Source: VBOC01 sp964512655
Lineage (GTDB): Bacteria > Bacteroidota > Ignavibacteria > UBA10030 > SZUA-254
DNA: 64,000 bases
Assembly (NCBI GenBank): GCA_964512655.1
Contig: CAZEJT010000012.1
Location: forward strand, 1 to 64,000
Reading direction: 5' to 3'
A model generated the notes under the pieces. It saw only the letters and a list, made by a program, of their open reading frames with translations, had not been told where the DNA came from and did not search any database. A program made the translations under genes and the position numbers. This document shows positions 16,872 to 26,804 of this stretch, one piece after another (the stretch's first letter is position 1; the number at the start of each line of letters is the position of its first letter).

Positions 16872-19800
16872 TTATCGGAGCATCATCATCTTGAGGACGC
16901 GCACGAAGCTCTTGCTGTCAGGACCCTCCGCAGAGAGCCGGTACAGATAGACGCCCGACGGCATCCGGGAGGCATCGAACCTTGCCCTCTGATACCCTGC
17001 TTCCATCAACTGGCCGTCGATCAGCGTTGCCACCTCCTGCCCGAGGAGATTGTACACCACAAGCCTCACCACTGACCGCCTCGGCAGGTCAAACTCAATC
17101 GTCGTGCTCGGATTGAACGGGTTCGGGTAGTTCTGTCGGAGTGCGTACTCGACCGGTATCCCCTTCCCCTTTTCCGCCACCGAACTCACCGAATCGGACG
17201 TCCGGAAGAGGAACGTATCCGCCGACACGGTGTCGAATCCGTCCGTCACCCAGACACTCCATGAGTACCATGTCTGCACCTTCAGCAGGGCCATCAAGCT
17301 CGCTGCCGAGACTGACGTATCGGTCGTTACCGCGATCGTATCCGAGAGAGGATCGATGAGGCGCACGATGTATCTCAGCGTATCCGCCCCGTCGAGATCG
17401 GAGGACGGATGCCAAGTGAACTCGATCGGAACCGACGGTGACTTCAATCTGATCGTGTCACCCGCAACAGGGTTGGCCAGATGGAATGCAGCCGGCGGGT
17501 GGTTCAACACCGTGAAATTCACAGGCCCGGATGTGCCTCCACCCGGCGGACTGTTCGTCACTGTAAATACCCGGTTCCCCGGCAACGCCGCGGTACCCAC
17601 CGCTCCGGCACCCGCCTTTCCGGTATTCATCGTTCCTGCACCCACCGTCACCGTTGCAAAGATGCTGTCTGATGTGTGAACGATCATCGTCTTCACCGTG
17701 ATTCCCGCCCCCGCGTTCAGCGTGCTCACCCCTGAAACGAAGTTCGTTCCGGTGAAGACCAGATCCACTGTCTCGCCCCGGTATGCGCTCGAGGGAGAGA
17801 CTGTCTTCAACACCGGCAGGGGGTTCGTGCTGAAGGACGCCTCGATCGTGTGGTTCGCCGAAACGTTAGAGAAGGTGTATTTCGTGACGGCCCCTACCGA
17901 GACGCTGTCGACGAGAACGTCTGAGACGAAGTAGGCCGAATCAGGCGTGATCGTGAACATCTGGCTTGAGCCGTAGGTCACAGGCACTGACCCCGAAGGT
18001 GAGACCGTCCCATGAGCGCCAGCCGTGGCCGTGATCGTGAACGATTGGATCACGAACGACGCCTCGATAACGTGACTGGCCGTCACGTTGGTGAACGAGT
18101 ACTTCGCCACCGCTCCCACGGAGACGCTGTCCACCTTGACGTCACTGATCAGATATCCTGTATCTGGGGTGATCGTGAAGCTCTGGCTCGAACCGTAGTT
18201 CACAGGCACAGGCCCTGAGGGAGAGATCGAGCCGTGTGCATCGGCAACCCCTTTGACGATGAAGCTCTGGATCGCAAACGAGGCCTCAATGACGTGATTG
18301 GCCGTCACGTTGGTCAACGTGTACTTGGCAACAGCCCCAACGGAAACGCTGTCCACCTTGACGTCACTGATCAGATACCCTGTATCGGGCGTGATCGTAA
18401 AGCTCTGGCTTGACCCGTAGTTCACCGGTACTGCCCCTGAGGGAGAGATCGAGCCGTGGGCATCGGCAATCCCCTTGACAATGAAGCTCTGAATCGCAAA
18501 TGATGCCTCGATCACGTGAGTTGCGGTGACGTTTGTGAATGTGTACTTCGCCACAGCCCCCACCGATACGCTGTCCACCCGAACATCACTGACGTAGTAG
18601 CCCGTATCCGGCGTGATCGTAAAGGTCTGATTGGAGCCGTAATCGACCGGCACCGCTCCCGAAGGCGAGATCGAGCCGTGAGCATCGGCAATCCCTTTCA
18701 CAATGAACGTTTGAATGGCGAAGGTTGCCTCGATAACATGCGCTCCGGCCACGCCCGTAAATGTGTACTTTGCCACGGCGCCGACGGAGACGCTGTCCAC
18801 GCGGACGTCGCTGATGAAATATCCCGTATCGGGAGTGATGGTAAAGCTCTGACTAGCCCCCGAGTCTACCAGCACGACCCCTGATGGGGAGATGGTCCCA
18901 TGAGCGTCGGCGATCGCCTTGATGGCGAACTGATTTATGGAGAAGCTTGCCGAAATCGTATGATTCGCGGTCACGTTCGTAAACGTATACTTTGCAAGCG
19001 CCCCGAGCGGAGTGCCGTCTACCGTCACGTCGAGCACGTGGTATCCGGATGCGGGTGTAATCATAAAGCCCTGATCAGAGCCGTACAACACACTCACGGC
19101 GCCGGAGGGAGAGATGGAACCGTTCGCCCCCGCTGTCGCGGTGACGGTGAGCGTGTCGATCGCAAACGACGCCGCAATCGTGTGATTGGCAGTCACGTTT
19201 GTGAACGTATACTTCGCAACCGCCCCGATCGACGTGCCGTCAACGCTGACATCTGATACATGGTGACCGGTCGCCGGGGTGATCGTGAACCCCTGGTCCG
19301 AGCCGTACAAGACCCCCACGGCCCCCGAAGGAGAAATGGAGCCGTTGGCTCCCGCGCTTGCCGTAATCGTCAATGTGTCGATGGCAAATGAGGCCGCAAT
19401 CGTATGATTCGCCGTCACGTTTGTGAACGTATATTTTGCCGCCGCCCCGATCGACGTGCCGTCAACGCTGACATCCGATACATGGTATCCGGCCGACGGC
19501 GTGATCGTAAAGCCCTGATCCGAACCGTACAATACCCCGACGGCTCCGGAGGGAGAAATCGAACCCCCCGCACCAGCGGAAGCGCTTACTGTTAACGTAT
19601 CGATAGCGAACGACGCCGAGATCGTATGGTTAGTAGTCACACTTGTGAATGTGTGGCTTGCGACCGCCCCGATGGAGCTCCCGTCGACGAGCACATCGGC
19701 CACATGATAGCCGGTTGAGGGGGTGATCGTAAATCCCTGGTCGGAGCCGTACAGAACCGTTACCGCGCCGGATGGGGAAATCGACCCGTTCGCGCCCGCG

Positions 19801-21986
19801 GAGGCGGTGATTGTCAGCGTGTCGATGGCAAACGATGCCGAGATCGTATGGTTTGCAGTCACACTCGTGAATGTGTGGCTTGCCACCGCCCCGACAGAGC
19901 TCCCGTCGACGAGCACGTCCGCCACATGGTAGCCGATCGCAGGAGTGATCGTGAATGGCTGGTCCGAACCGTACACTACTGCGACCGCGCCCGACGGCGA
20001 GATGGAACCGTTTGCTCCGGCGGAGGCCGTGATCGTAAGGGTGTCGATGGCAAACGAGGCGGCGATCGTGTGATTGGCCGAGACACTTGTAAAGCTATGG
20101 CTCGCAACCGCGCCGATAGAGCTTCCGTCGACCGTTACATCCGCGATGTGATACCCCGTTGCCGCGGTGATCGTGAAGGATGTGTCCGAACCGTAGTTCA
20201 CGACAATTCCACCGGAGGGCGAGATCGAGCCGTTCGCGCCCGCAGAAGCTGTGATCGTGTACGTGTTGATGGCAAACGTCGCCGCAATTGTGTGATTGGC
20301 CGACACGCTCGTGAACGTGTGGGTAGTAACGGCGCCTATTGAGCTTCCGTCCACCGTGACGTCGGCGACATGATACCCTGTTGCGGGCGTGATCGTAAAC
20401 GTCGTGTCAGAACCGTAATTGACAACCACGCCGCCGGATGGCGAAATCGAGCCGTTGGCCCCGGCCGAAGCCGTAATCGTGTAGGTGTTGATTGCAAACG
20501 TCGCCGCAATCGTGTGATTGGCGCTGACGCTCGTGAAGGTGTGGCTCGCAACCGCGCCGATCGAGCTCCCGTCCACAGTGACGTCTGCAATATGATACCC
20601 TGTCGCTGGTGTGATGGTGAAGGATGTATCAGCGCCGTAGTTCACGACGACAGGGCCGGAAGGCGAAATGGACCCATGGGCGCCTGCCGATGCCGTGATC
20701 GTGAACGTATTGATCGCAAACGTGGCCGATATCGTGTGGTTGACCACCACGCTTGTGAACGAATAGCTTGCCACCGGTCCCTGCGACACGCCGTCGACCA
20801 GCACGTCCGCCACGTGGTAGTTCGCATTCGCCGTGATCGTGAACGACTGGTTCCCGCCGTAGCTTACTCCGACCGAGCCGGAGGGAGATATCGTCCCGTT
20901 GGCTCCCGCCGAAGCCGAGATCGTCAGGGATACGGGCTCGCCGATTGCGAAATCGCTGAACGAGGTCACCCCTGTCGCCTGCGTGCTCGTGGCGGTCTTT
21001 GTCCCCACGGTCGGTTGTGTCCATGTCGGGGAATTGTACTTGCCCACGATGAAGTTCGCCGTGTTCGCCCCCGCATCCACATCTCCGGCGACAAAGGTGA
21101 AGGTGGCGCTGTAGGTCGTGAAGACGACCCCCCCGTTGGTCAACGTATAGTACCGGTTCACGCTTTTCGACCCGTTGATCGGAGCCCCGATGATGTTCGG
21201 ATGCTCGCCCGCCGTCGAATTTGCCGTCAGGTTTCCGGCGGTGGTCACGCTTGCGAACGCTACGGCTACGGGAGTGTAATTGCTTGCATCGCCCGTGTGG
21301 AACGTTACCGAAGTCGCACCCGTCGCGACAGCCATTTGCAGGTTACCGTTCACCCATCCTGCCGTGCGGGTTACCGTCGCGCCCGTCGGAATGACAAGTT
21401 TCGATGAACCGGTCGAAAACGCGCCCAAGGTCAGCGTCAACGCCGTCGTCACCGTATCGTTCTGAGCCAGGGCCGCTCCCGCGGCATTGTTGATCGTCAG
21501 ATTTGAAAAGCTCGTGGTCCCGGTGATCGTCTGCGTGCTCGTTCCGTTCAGTATCACCGAAGCTGTTCCTGGTGAAAAGCTCCCTCCGCTCTGAGTCCAG
21601 TTGCCTGCCACCGTGATGATGTTTCCCGTCGTGGTGATTGACAGAGCCCCGCCGGTGATGGTGAATCCTCCCGCGCCGACGGTGAGGGTGGAGTTGTTCG
21701 TGAAGTCTTTTGTGCCGGAACTTACAGACTGCGTGTAGGAGAGGCACACGGCGAGGGTGTTGATTTGCAGGGCCCCGCCGCCGTCGATGAAGACATCGTC
21801 GGACGCCGTGGGAATTCCGGCTCCGCCGGCCCCTCCCTGCGTGAGACTCCAGTTTGCAGGTTTATCCCAGAATCTGCCGTTTCCTGTCCCTGATCCGACC
21901 CAGTGTCGTTGGGCAGACATCACGGTGCACGCGGTGGCCAGAATCAGCACGCCAGTCAGTAACACTCTCTGTATCATCTTCGACAT
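16872..21986 (-). CDS. Giant secreted protein with fourteen 74-residue repeats and type IX sorting domain
   Basis: 1704 residues. Signal peptide at the start (KMIQRVLLTGVLILATACTVMSA). Residues about 25-350 form an N-terminal region rich in beta strands (GNWTQSGG..FSPGTASVILNGTS), ending in a conserved module (TSVTFHTGDASNYTPV ... VNRYYTLTNGG ... SFSDFAIGE). Fourteen tandem repeats (about 354-1385) follow, each with GSISPSG...VLYGSDQGFTITP...YHVADVLVDG...NHTISASFAID, like the Flg_new_2/InlB-B repeat class. Then an IPT/TIG-like domain (with a 15-residue insertion not seen in its paralogues), an Fn3-like domain and the sorting domain RQNYPNPFNPSTTIEFDLP from about 1614. AAAGGAG precedes the ATG. 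No clear promoter: it may be read through from the gene upstream. Probably an adhesin or surface fibre; function unproven. Confidence 0.92.
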   Translation of the reverse strand: MSKMIQRVLLTGVLILATACTVMSAQRHWVGSGTGNGRFWDKPANWSLTQGGAGGAGIPTASDDVFIDGGGALQINTLAVCLSYTQSVSSGTKDFTNNSTLTVGAGGFTITGGALSITTTGNIITVAGNWTQSGGSFSPGTASVILNGTSTQTITGTTSFSNLTINNAAGAALAQNDTVTTALTLTLGAFSTGSSKLVIPTGATVTRTAGWVNGNLQMAVATGATSVTFHTGDASNYTPVAVAFASVTTAGNLTANSTAGEHPNIIGAPINGSKSVNRYYTLTNGGVVFTTYSATFTFVAGDVDAGANTANFIVGKYNSPTWTQPTVGTKTATSTQATGVTSFSDFAIGEPVSLTISASAGANGTISPSGSVGVSYGGNQSFTITANANYHVADVLVDGVSQGPVASYSFTSVVVNHTISATFAINTFTITASAGAHGSISPSGPVVVNYGADTSFTITPATGYHIADVTVDGSSIGAVASHTFTSVSANHTIAATFAINTYTITASAGANGSISPSGGVVVNYGSDTTFTITPATGYHVADVTVDGSSIGAVTTHTFTSVSANHTIAATFAINTYTITASAGANGSISPSGGIVVNYGSDTSFTITAATGYHIADVTVDGSSIGAVASHSFTSVSANHTIAASFAIDTLTITASAGANGSISPSGAVAVVYGSDQPFTITPAIGYHVADVLVDGSSVGAVASHTFTSVTANHTISASFAIDTLTITASAGANGSISPSGAVTVLYGSDQGFTITPSTGYHVADVLVDGSSIGAVASHTFTSVTTNHTISASFAIDTLTVSASAGAGGSISPSGAVGVLYGSDQGFTITPSAGYHVSDVSVDGTSIGAAAKYTFTNVTANHTIAASFAIDTLTITASAGANGSISPSGAVGVLYGSDQGFTITPATGHHVSDVSVDGTSIGAVAKYTFTNVTANHTIAASFAIDTLTVTATAGANGSISPSGAVSVLYGSDQGFMITPASGYHVLDVTVDGTPLGALAKYTFTNVTANHTISASFSINQFAIKAIADAHGTISPSGVVLVDSGASQSFTITPDTGYFISDVRVDSVSVGAVAKYTFTGVAGAHVIEATFAIQTFIVKGIADAHGSISPSGAVPVDYGSNQTFTITPDTGYYVSDVRVDSVSVGAVAKYTFTNVTATHVIEASFAIQSFIVKGIADAHGSISPSGAVPVNYGSSQSFTITPDTGYLISDVKVDSVSVGAVAKYTLTNVTANHVIEASFAIQSFIVKGVADAHGSISPSGPVPVNYGSSQSFTITPDTGYLISDVKVDSVSVGAVAKYSFTNVTASHVIEASFVIQSFTITATAGAHGTVSPSGSVPVTYGSSQMFTITPDSAYFVSDVLVDSVSVGAVTKYTFSNVSANHTIEASFSTNPLPVLKTVSPSSAYRGETVDLVFTGTNFVSGVSTLNAGAGITVKTMIVHTSDSIFATVTVGAGTMNTGKAGAGAVGTAALPGNRVFTVTNSPPGGGTSGPVNFTVLNHPPAAFHLANPVAGDTIRLKSPSVPIEFTWHPSSDLDGADTLRYIVRLIDPLSDTIAVTTDTSVSAASLMALLKVQTWYSWSVWVTDGFDTVSADTFLFRTSDSVSSVAEKGKGIPVEYALRQNYPNPFNPSTTIEFDLPRRSVVRLVVYNLLGQEVATLIDGQLMEAGYQRARFDASRMPSGVYLYRLSAEGPDSKSFVRVLKMMMLR
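17830..20925 (-). repeat. Tandem array of fourteen 222-bp coding repeats
   Basis: Period 222 bp (74 codons), in frame throughout. The five copies nearest the C-terminus form a sub-family (VDSVSVGAVAKYTFT, IADAHG) that differs from the first nine (VDGSSIGAVA, SAGANG). The same two sub-families, in the same order, recur in the next two genes. Confidence 0.92.
20599..20768. repeat. 170-bp segment identical to 25159-25328
   Basis: Read base by base the two segments agree over 170 bp, whereas the sequence on both sides differs at several positions per 60 bp. It covers the junction of repeats 1 and 2 in each gene. Confidence 0.85.
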
Positions 21987-22074
21987 GGAGGCTCCTTTAA
22001 GAGTTTGTGGACGTTTGTATCCGGACTAGACTGCCCCCAGTCTTCGATGCTCAAATCTTCTACCAGACTGCAAA

Positions 22075-22109
22075 GCCGGATCCGTGACGCACTCTGCCAC
22101 GGATCCGGC
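22075..22109 (-). terminator. Terminator of the eleven-repeat protein gene
   Basis: Perfect 12-bp arms GCCGGATCCGTG/CACGGATCCGGC around an 11-base loop; on the minus strand it is followed by TTTG. It lies 33 bp beyond the stop codon. The T-run is short. Confidence 0.7.
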
Positions 22110-22141
22110 CTGCAGCCAACAACTTCGCTTTCCGCCTTCCG

Positions 22142-25100
22142 CTACCTCAGCATCATCATCTTGAGTACGCGCACGAACGCCTTCCCGTCCGCGCCCTCCG
22201 CCGAGAGCCGGTAAAGATATACGCCCGACGGCATCCAGGAAGCGTCGAACCTTGCCCTCTGATACCCCGCTTCCATCAACCGGCCGTCAATGAGCGTCGC
22301 CACCTCCTGGCCGAGGAGATTGTACACCACAAGCCTCACTACCGAGCGCCTGGGCAGATCGAACTCGATCGTCGTGGCCGGATTGAACGGGTTTGGGTAG
22401 TTCTGGTGCAGCGCGTACTCCTTTGGCAACTTCTTCGCGCGATCGGCTACCGCTGTCACCGTGTCCGATGTCCGGAACATGAACGTGTCCGCTGCCGCGA
22501 CAGTATCGAATCCATCGGTCACGCTCACCGTCCACATGTATGTCGTGTGAGGAGTGAGCACGCTCATGATCCCGAGCGACACGCTCGTGTCACCCTTGAC
22601 GGTCACCGAATCGTCCAGAGGCGTTCCGGGCAGGTGGAGGATGTAGGTCAGCGTGTCTCCCGCATCCAGATCCAGCGACGCGCTCCAGCCGAACTCAATC
22701 GGTACTCCCGGTGACTTGAGCGCAATCGTATCCCCGTTGAGAGGTTGTACCAGATGGAATACCGATGGCAGGTGATTCAAGACCATGAATTTCGCAGGCC
22801 CCGATGTCCCTCCTCCCGGAGGGCTATTGGTCACGGTGAACAGTCTGGACCCGGGCACGGCACCGGCCCCGATGGTGATGTCGGCAAAGATCGTGTCGGG
22901 AACCACCGTCAGGTGGTTCACGGTGATCCCGGCGCCCACATTCAAGGCGCTCACGCCATCAATAAAGTTCGCCCCCACCACATTGAGCATCAGCGTCTCC
23001 CCTCTGTAGGCGGATGCAGGAAATACCTTCGTCACCACGGGTGCCGGATTCGTCCCAAACGATGCGTCGATCGTGTGAGCAGCGGTGACATTCTTGAACA
23101 CATACACCCCCGGCGCGCCCACCGGGACCGAATCCACGCTCACGCCGGCGATGAAGTAACCCGAGTCGGGCGTGATCGTAAACTTCTGACTCCCCCCGTA
23201 ATTCACCCCCACCGCGCCGCTCGGACTGATCGATCCATGAGGGCCCGCGGTAGCGGTAATCGTGAACGACTCGATCACGAAGCTTGCTTCGATCACGTGG
23301 CTGGCTGTCACGTTCGTGAACGTGTACTTCGACACCGCTCCCACGGAGACGCTGTCGACGTGGACGTCGGCAATGAGATACCCCGTGTCCGGGATGACCG
23401 TGAAGCTCTGACTCGCCCCGTAGCTCACCGGCACAGGCCCCGAGGGCGAAATCGAGCCGTGGGCATCCGCGATCGCCTTGACGATGAAGCTCTGTAGAGC
23501 GAAGGATGCTTCGATCACATGACTCCCCGTCACGCTCGTGAACGTGTACTTTGCCACCGCCCCTACCGAGACGCTGTCCACGCGCACATCCGAGATCGCA
23601 TACCCGGTATCGGGTGTGATGGTAAAGGTCTGATCCGCGCCGTAATTGACCGGCACGGGCCCGGAGGGCGAGATCGAGCCATGGGCATCGGCAATCCCCT
23701 TGACGATGAAGCTCTGAATCGCGAATGATGCCTCGATCACGTGAGGAGCCGTCACGTTCGTGAACGCGTATTTGGCGACTGCTCCCACGGAGACGCTATC
23801 CACCTTCACGTCACTGATGTAATACCCGGTGTCGGGCGTGATAGTGAAACTCTGATCTGACCCGTAGTTCACAGGCACAGCCCCTGAGGGAGAGATTGAC
23901 CCGTGAGCATCGGCAATTCCTTTGACAATGAAGCTCTGAATCGCAAATGAAGCCTCGATCACGTGAGCGCCCGTCACGCTCGTGAATGTATACTTTGCGA
24001 CGGCACCCACGGAGACGCTGTCCACCTTCACGTCACTGATGAAATACCCGGTATCGGGCGTGATAGTGAAGCTCTGATTGGCGCCCGAATCCACCAGCAC
24101 GACCCCTGACGGAGAGATCGTCCCGTGAGCATCGGCGATCGCCTTGATGGCGAATTGATTGGCCGAGAAGCTCGCGGAGATCGTATGGCTCGAGGTCACG
24201 TTCGTGAACGTGTACTTCGCAACCGCGCCGATTGAACTGCCATCAATCGTCACGTCAAGCACATGGTAACCCGCCGCGGCCGTGATGGTGAACCCCTGAT
24301 CTGCTCCGTATAGTACTGCCACAGCTCCCGAAGGAGAGATGGAACCGTTTACGCCTGCTGTCGCCGTGATCGTGAGCGTATCGATGGCAAATGAGGCCGC
24401 GATCGAATGATTGGCGGTCACGTTCGTGAACGTGTACTTTGCCACCGCCCCGATCGATCCGCCGTCGACCGTCACATCAGTGACGTGGTAACCAGTCGAT
24501 GGGGTAATTGTGAATCCCTGATCCGAACCATACAATACCGCAACGGCTCCGGAGGGCGAGATTGAACCGTTCGCCCCCGCCGTCGCGGTGACGGTAAGGG
24601 TGTCGATGGCAAACGAGACCGCGACGGTATGGTTGGCCGTGACGTTCGTGAACGTGTATTTTGCCACGGCTCCAATCGATCCGCCATCGACAGTCACGTC
24701 AAGGACATGGTAACCTGTCGACGGGGTAATCGTAAATCCCTGATCTGTCCCGTACACGACCGCCACCGCTCCCGAAGGTGATATCGAACCGTTTGCTCCC
24801 GCCGAGGCCGTTATCGTCAGCGTATCGATGGCGAACGATGCCGAAATCGTGTGATTAGCCGTGACGCTCGTGAACGTGTGTGTGGTGACCGTTCCAATCG
24901 AGCTGCCGTCGACCAGCACATCGGCCACGTGGTATCCTGTCGAAGGGGTAATCGTGAACCCCTGATCGGAGCCGTACAACACCGCAACCGCACCGGAGGG
25001 CGAGATGGAACCATTGGCACCTGCGGACGCGGTGATCGTAAGCGTGTCGATGGCAAAAAAGGCAGCAATAGTATGATTGGCGCTGACGCTCGTGAAGGTA

Positions 25101-26545
25101 TGGCTTGCCACCGCTCCGATCGAGCTCCCGTCCACGGTGACGTCTGCAATATGATAACCTGTCGCTGGTGTGATGGTGAAGGATGTATCAGCGCCGTAGT
25201 TCACGACGACAGGGCCGGAAGGCGAAATGGACCCATGGGCGCCTGCCGATGCCGTGATCGTGAACGTATTGATCGCAAACGTGGCCGATATCGTGTGGTT
25301 GACCACCACGCTTGTGAACGAATAGCTGGCCACCGGTCCCTGCGATACGCCGTCGACCAGCACGTCGGCGATGTGGTAGTTCGCATTCGCCGTGATCGTG
25401 AACCCCTGGCTCCCGTTGTAACTCACCGGCACTGACCCTGAGGGAGAGATCGTGCCATTCGCCCCCGCCGATGCCGTGATCGTCAATGCCACCGGCTCAC
25501 CGATGACAAAGTCGCTGAAGGAGCTTAACCCCGTCGCCTGCGTGCTCGTTGCCGTCTTCGTCCCTACCGTCGGCTGCGTCCAGGTCGGAGTATTGTATTT
25601 CCCCACGATGAAGTTCGCCGTGTTCGCTCCCGCGTCCACATCCCCTGCCACAAAATTGAACGTCGCACTGTACGTCGTGAAGACGACACCACCGTTGGTC
25701 AGCGTGTAGTACCGGTTCACGCTCTTTAGAGAGTTAATCGGCGAGCCCACCACGTTCGGATGGTCTCCCCCCGTCGACTTTGCCGTCAGATTCCCCGCCG
25801 TTGTCACGCTTGCAAACGCCACCGTCACGGGCGTGTAGTTCGACGCATCGCCTGAGTGGAAGGTGACCGAAGTAGCTCCTGTAGCTACCGGCATCTGCAG
25901 GTTCCCGTTCACCCACCCGCCCGTGCGCGTGAGCGTCGCCCCTGTGGGTATCACCAGCTTCGATGCTCCCGTCGACACCGCCCCTGAGGTCAACGTCAAC
26001 GAGGTGGTAACTGTGTCATTCTGGGCCAGCGTCACTCCGGCGGCGTTATTGACAGTCAGAGTCACGAATGAGGTCGTCCCTGTCACTGTCTGAGCGCTTG
26101 TGCCGTTGAGGGTCACGGTTGCGGTCCCCTGCGTGAACGAGCCCCCTGTCTGCGTCCAGTTGCCGGCCACCGCGATCGAGTTACCGGTCGTGGTAATGCT
26201 CATCGCCCCGCCTGAGATCGTAAATCCCCCTGTGCCCACCGTTAAGGTCGCATTATTGAGAAACCCTTTTGCTCCCGAGGTGAACGACTGGGTGAAGGAC
26301 CGGCACACGGCCGTGGTATTGATCTGGAGATCTCCTCCGCCGTCGATGAAGACGTCATCTGAGGCCGTCGGGACTCCTGCTCCCCCGGCTCCGCCCTGTG
26401 TCAGGCTCCAGTTGGCGGTCTTGTCCCAAAACCTTCCGTTTCCTGTCCCGGTCCCAACCCAGTGCAGCTGAGTTGCAAGCGTGGCACCGACGGTACCGAC
26501 CAGTAAAACTGCAACAAAAAGCGTTCTCTGTATCATTGTGGACAT
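22142..26545 (-). CDS. Giant secreted protein with eleven 74-residue repeats and type IX sorting domain
   Basis: 1467 residues from ATG 26545, which has GAAAGGG five bases upstream and begins the signal peptide MSTMIQRTLFVAVLLVG; an in-frame ATG at 26602 has no ribosome site and is not conserved in the paralogue. The layout matches the neighbour: N-terminal beta-rich region and conserved module (1-350), eleven repeats (350-1164), IPT/TIG-like domain (VFPASAYRGETLMLNVVGANF), Fn3-like domain, sorting domain (HQNYPNPFNPATTIEFDLP). The first 1.25 kb, including the start codon, are identical to the next gene. It has its own promoter and terminator. Role inferred only as a cell-surface or released protein. 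Confidence 0.92.
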   Translation of the reverse strand: MSTMIQRTLFVAVLLVGTVGATLATQLHWVGTGTGNGRFWDKTANWSLTQGGAGGAGVPTASDDVFIDGGGDLQINTTAVCRSFTQSFTSGAKGFLNNATLTVGTGGFTISGGAMSITTTGNSIAVAGNWTQTGGSFTQGTATVTLNGTSAQTVTGTTSFVTLTVNNAAGVTLAQNDTVTTSLTLTSGAVSTGASKLVIPTGATLTRTGGWVNGNLQMPVATGATSVTFHSGDASNYTPVTVAFASVTTAGNLTAKSTGGDHPNVVGSPINSLKSVNRYYTLTNGGVVFTTYSATFNFVAGDVDAGANTANFIVGKYNTPTWTQPTVGTKTATSTQATGLSSFSDFVIGEPVALTITASAGANGTISPSGSVPVSYNGSQGFTITANANYHIADVLVDGVSQGPVASYSFTSVVVNHTISATFAINTFTITASAGAHGSISPSGPVVVNYGADTSFTITPATGYHIADVTVDGSSIGAVASHTFTSVSANHTIAAFFAIDTLTITASAGANGSISPSGAVAVLYGSDQGFTITPSTGYHVADVLVDGSSIGTVTTHTFTSVTANHTISASFAIDTLTITASAGANGSISPSGAVAVVYGTDQGFTITPSTGYHVLDVTVDGGSIGAVAKYTFTNVTANHTVAVSFAIDTLTVTATAGANGSISPSGAVAVLYGSDQGFTITPSTGYHVTDVTVDGGSIGAVAKYTFTNVTANHSIAASFAIDTLTITATAGVNGSISPSGAVAVLYGADQGFTITAAAGYHVLDVTIDGSSIGAVAKYTFTNVTSSHTISASFSANQFAIKAIADAHGTISPSGVVLVDSGANQSFTITPDTGYFISDVKVDSVSVGAVAKYTFTSVTGAHVIEASFAIQSFIVKGIADAHGSISPSGAVPVNYGSDQSFTITPDTGYYISDVKVDSVSVGAVAKYAFTNVTAPHVIEASFAIQSFIVKGIADAHGSISPSGPVPVNYGADQTFTITPDTGYAISDVRVDSVSVGAVAKYTFTSVTGSHVIEASFALQSFIVKAIADAHGSISPSGPVPVSYGASQSFTVIPDTGYLIADVHVDSVSVGAVSKYTFTNVTASHVIEASFVIESFTITATAGPHGSISPSGAVGVNYGGSQKFTITPDSGYFIAGVSVDSVPVGAPGVYVFKNVTAAHTIDASFGTNPAPVVTKVFPASAYRGETLMLNVVGANFIDGVSALNVGAGITVNHLTVVPDTIFADITIGAGAVPGSRLFTVTNSPPGGGTSGPAKFMVLNHLPSVFHLVQPLNGDTIALKSPGVPIEFGWSASLDLDAGDTLTYILHLPGTPLDDSVTVKGDTSVSLGIMSVLTPHTTYMWTVSVTDGFDTVAAADTFMFRTSDTVTAVADRAKKLPKEYALHQNYPNPFNPATTIEFDLPRRSVVRLVVYNLLGQEVATLIDGRLMEAGYQRARFDASWMPSGVYLYRLSAEGADGKAFVRVLKMMMLR
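23055..25494 (-). repeat. Tandem array of eleven 222-bp coding repeats
   Basis: In-frame 74-codon units: six of the SAGANG type, then four of the IADAHG/VDSVSVG type and one divergent last copy. Confidence 0.9.
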
Positions 26546-26553
26546 GGAAACCC
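25293..26553. repeat. 1,261-bp segment identical to 29293-30553 (copy A)
   Basis: No difference could be found line by line against 29293-30553, including silent sites. It runs from inside repeat 1 to 8 bp upstream of the start codon, after which the two leaders are unrelated. Confidence 0.93.
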
Positions 26554-26645
26554 TTTCAAAATGTTTTGGCTCCAGAATCTTCGTTGCGAGCATGAGGCGC
26601 ATTATATTGAAATATCAATAACTTAGCCCGCTATTTTGAGGCGTA

Positions 26646-26674
26646 ATATTAAGCAATTGGCGTAACATTGTCAA
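26646..26674 (-). promoter_or_regulatory. Sigma70 promoter of the eleven-repeat protein gene
   Basis: Minus strand: perfect TTGACA (26674-26669), 17 bp, TAATAT (26651-26646). The predicted leader is about 95 bases long. Confidence 0.8.
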
Positions 26675-26738
26675 GTTAATTCTCTCTTAAGTTTTTGGGT
26701 AATTTGCGTAAAACCATTCAAAACCGGGCTCTGAAAGC

Positions 26739-26770
26739 AAAAAGCCGGCTCAGGTTGTCCCCGGGCCGGC
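26739..26770 (-). terminator. Terminator of the eight-repeat protein gene
   Basis: GCCGGC/GCCGGC stem extended by CCGG-type pairs and followed on the minus strand by TTTTTGC. It lies 35 bp beyond the stop codon. Confidence 0.8.
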
Positions 26771-26804
26771 CTTCTGATCGATTCTCCTCAGTTCCCTAGG
26801 TGTA

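Noticed and set aside
17830..20925. CRISPR-like regular repetition
   Set aside because: The period is 222 bp, the whole unit is coding and in frame, and there are no short identical repeats separated by unique spacers. The same applies to the 300-bp repeats at 664-3640.
20370..21407. Open frame opposite the repeat array of the 1704-residue protein
   Set aside because: It repeats with the 222-bp period of the true gene and gives Arg/Asp-rich repeats with no family resemblance.
26546..26602. Upstream ATG at 26602 as start of the eleven-repeat protein
   Set aside because: It would put 19 non-conserved residues before a normal signal peptide and has no ribosome site; ATG 26545 has GAAAGGG at the right distance.
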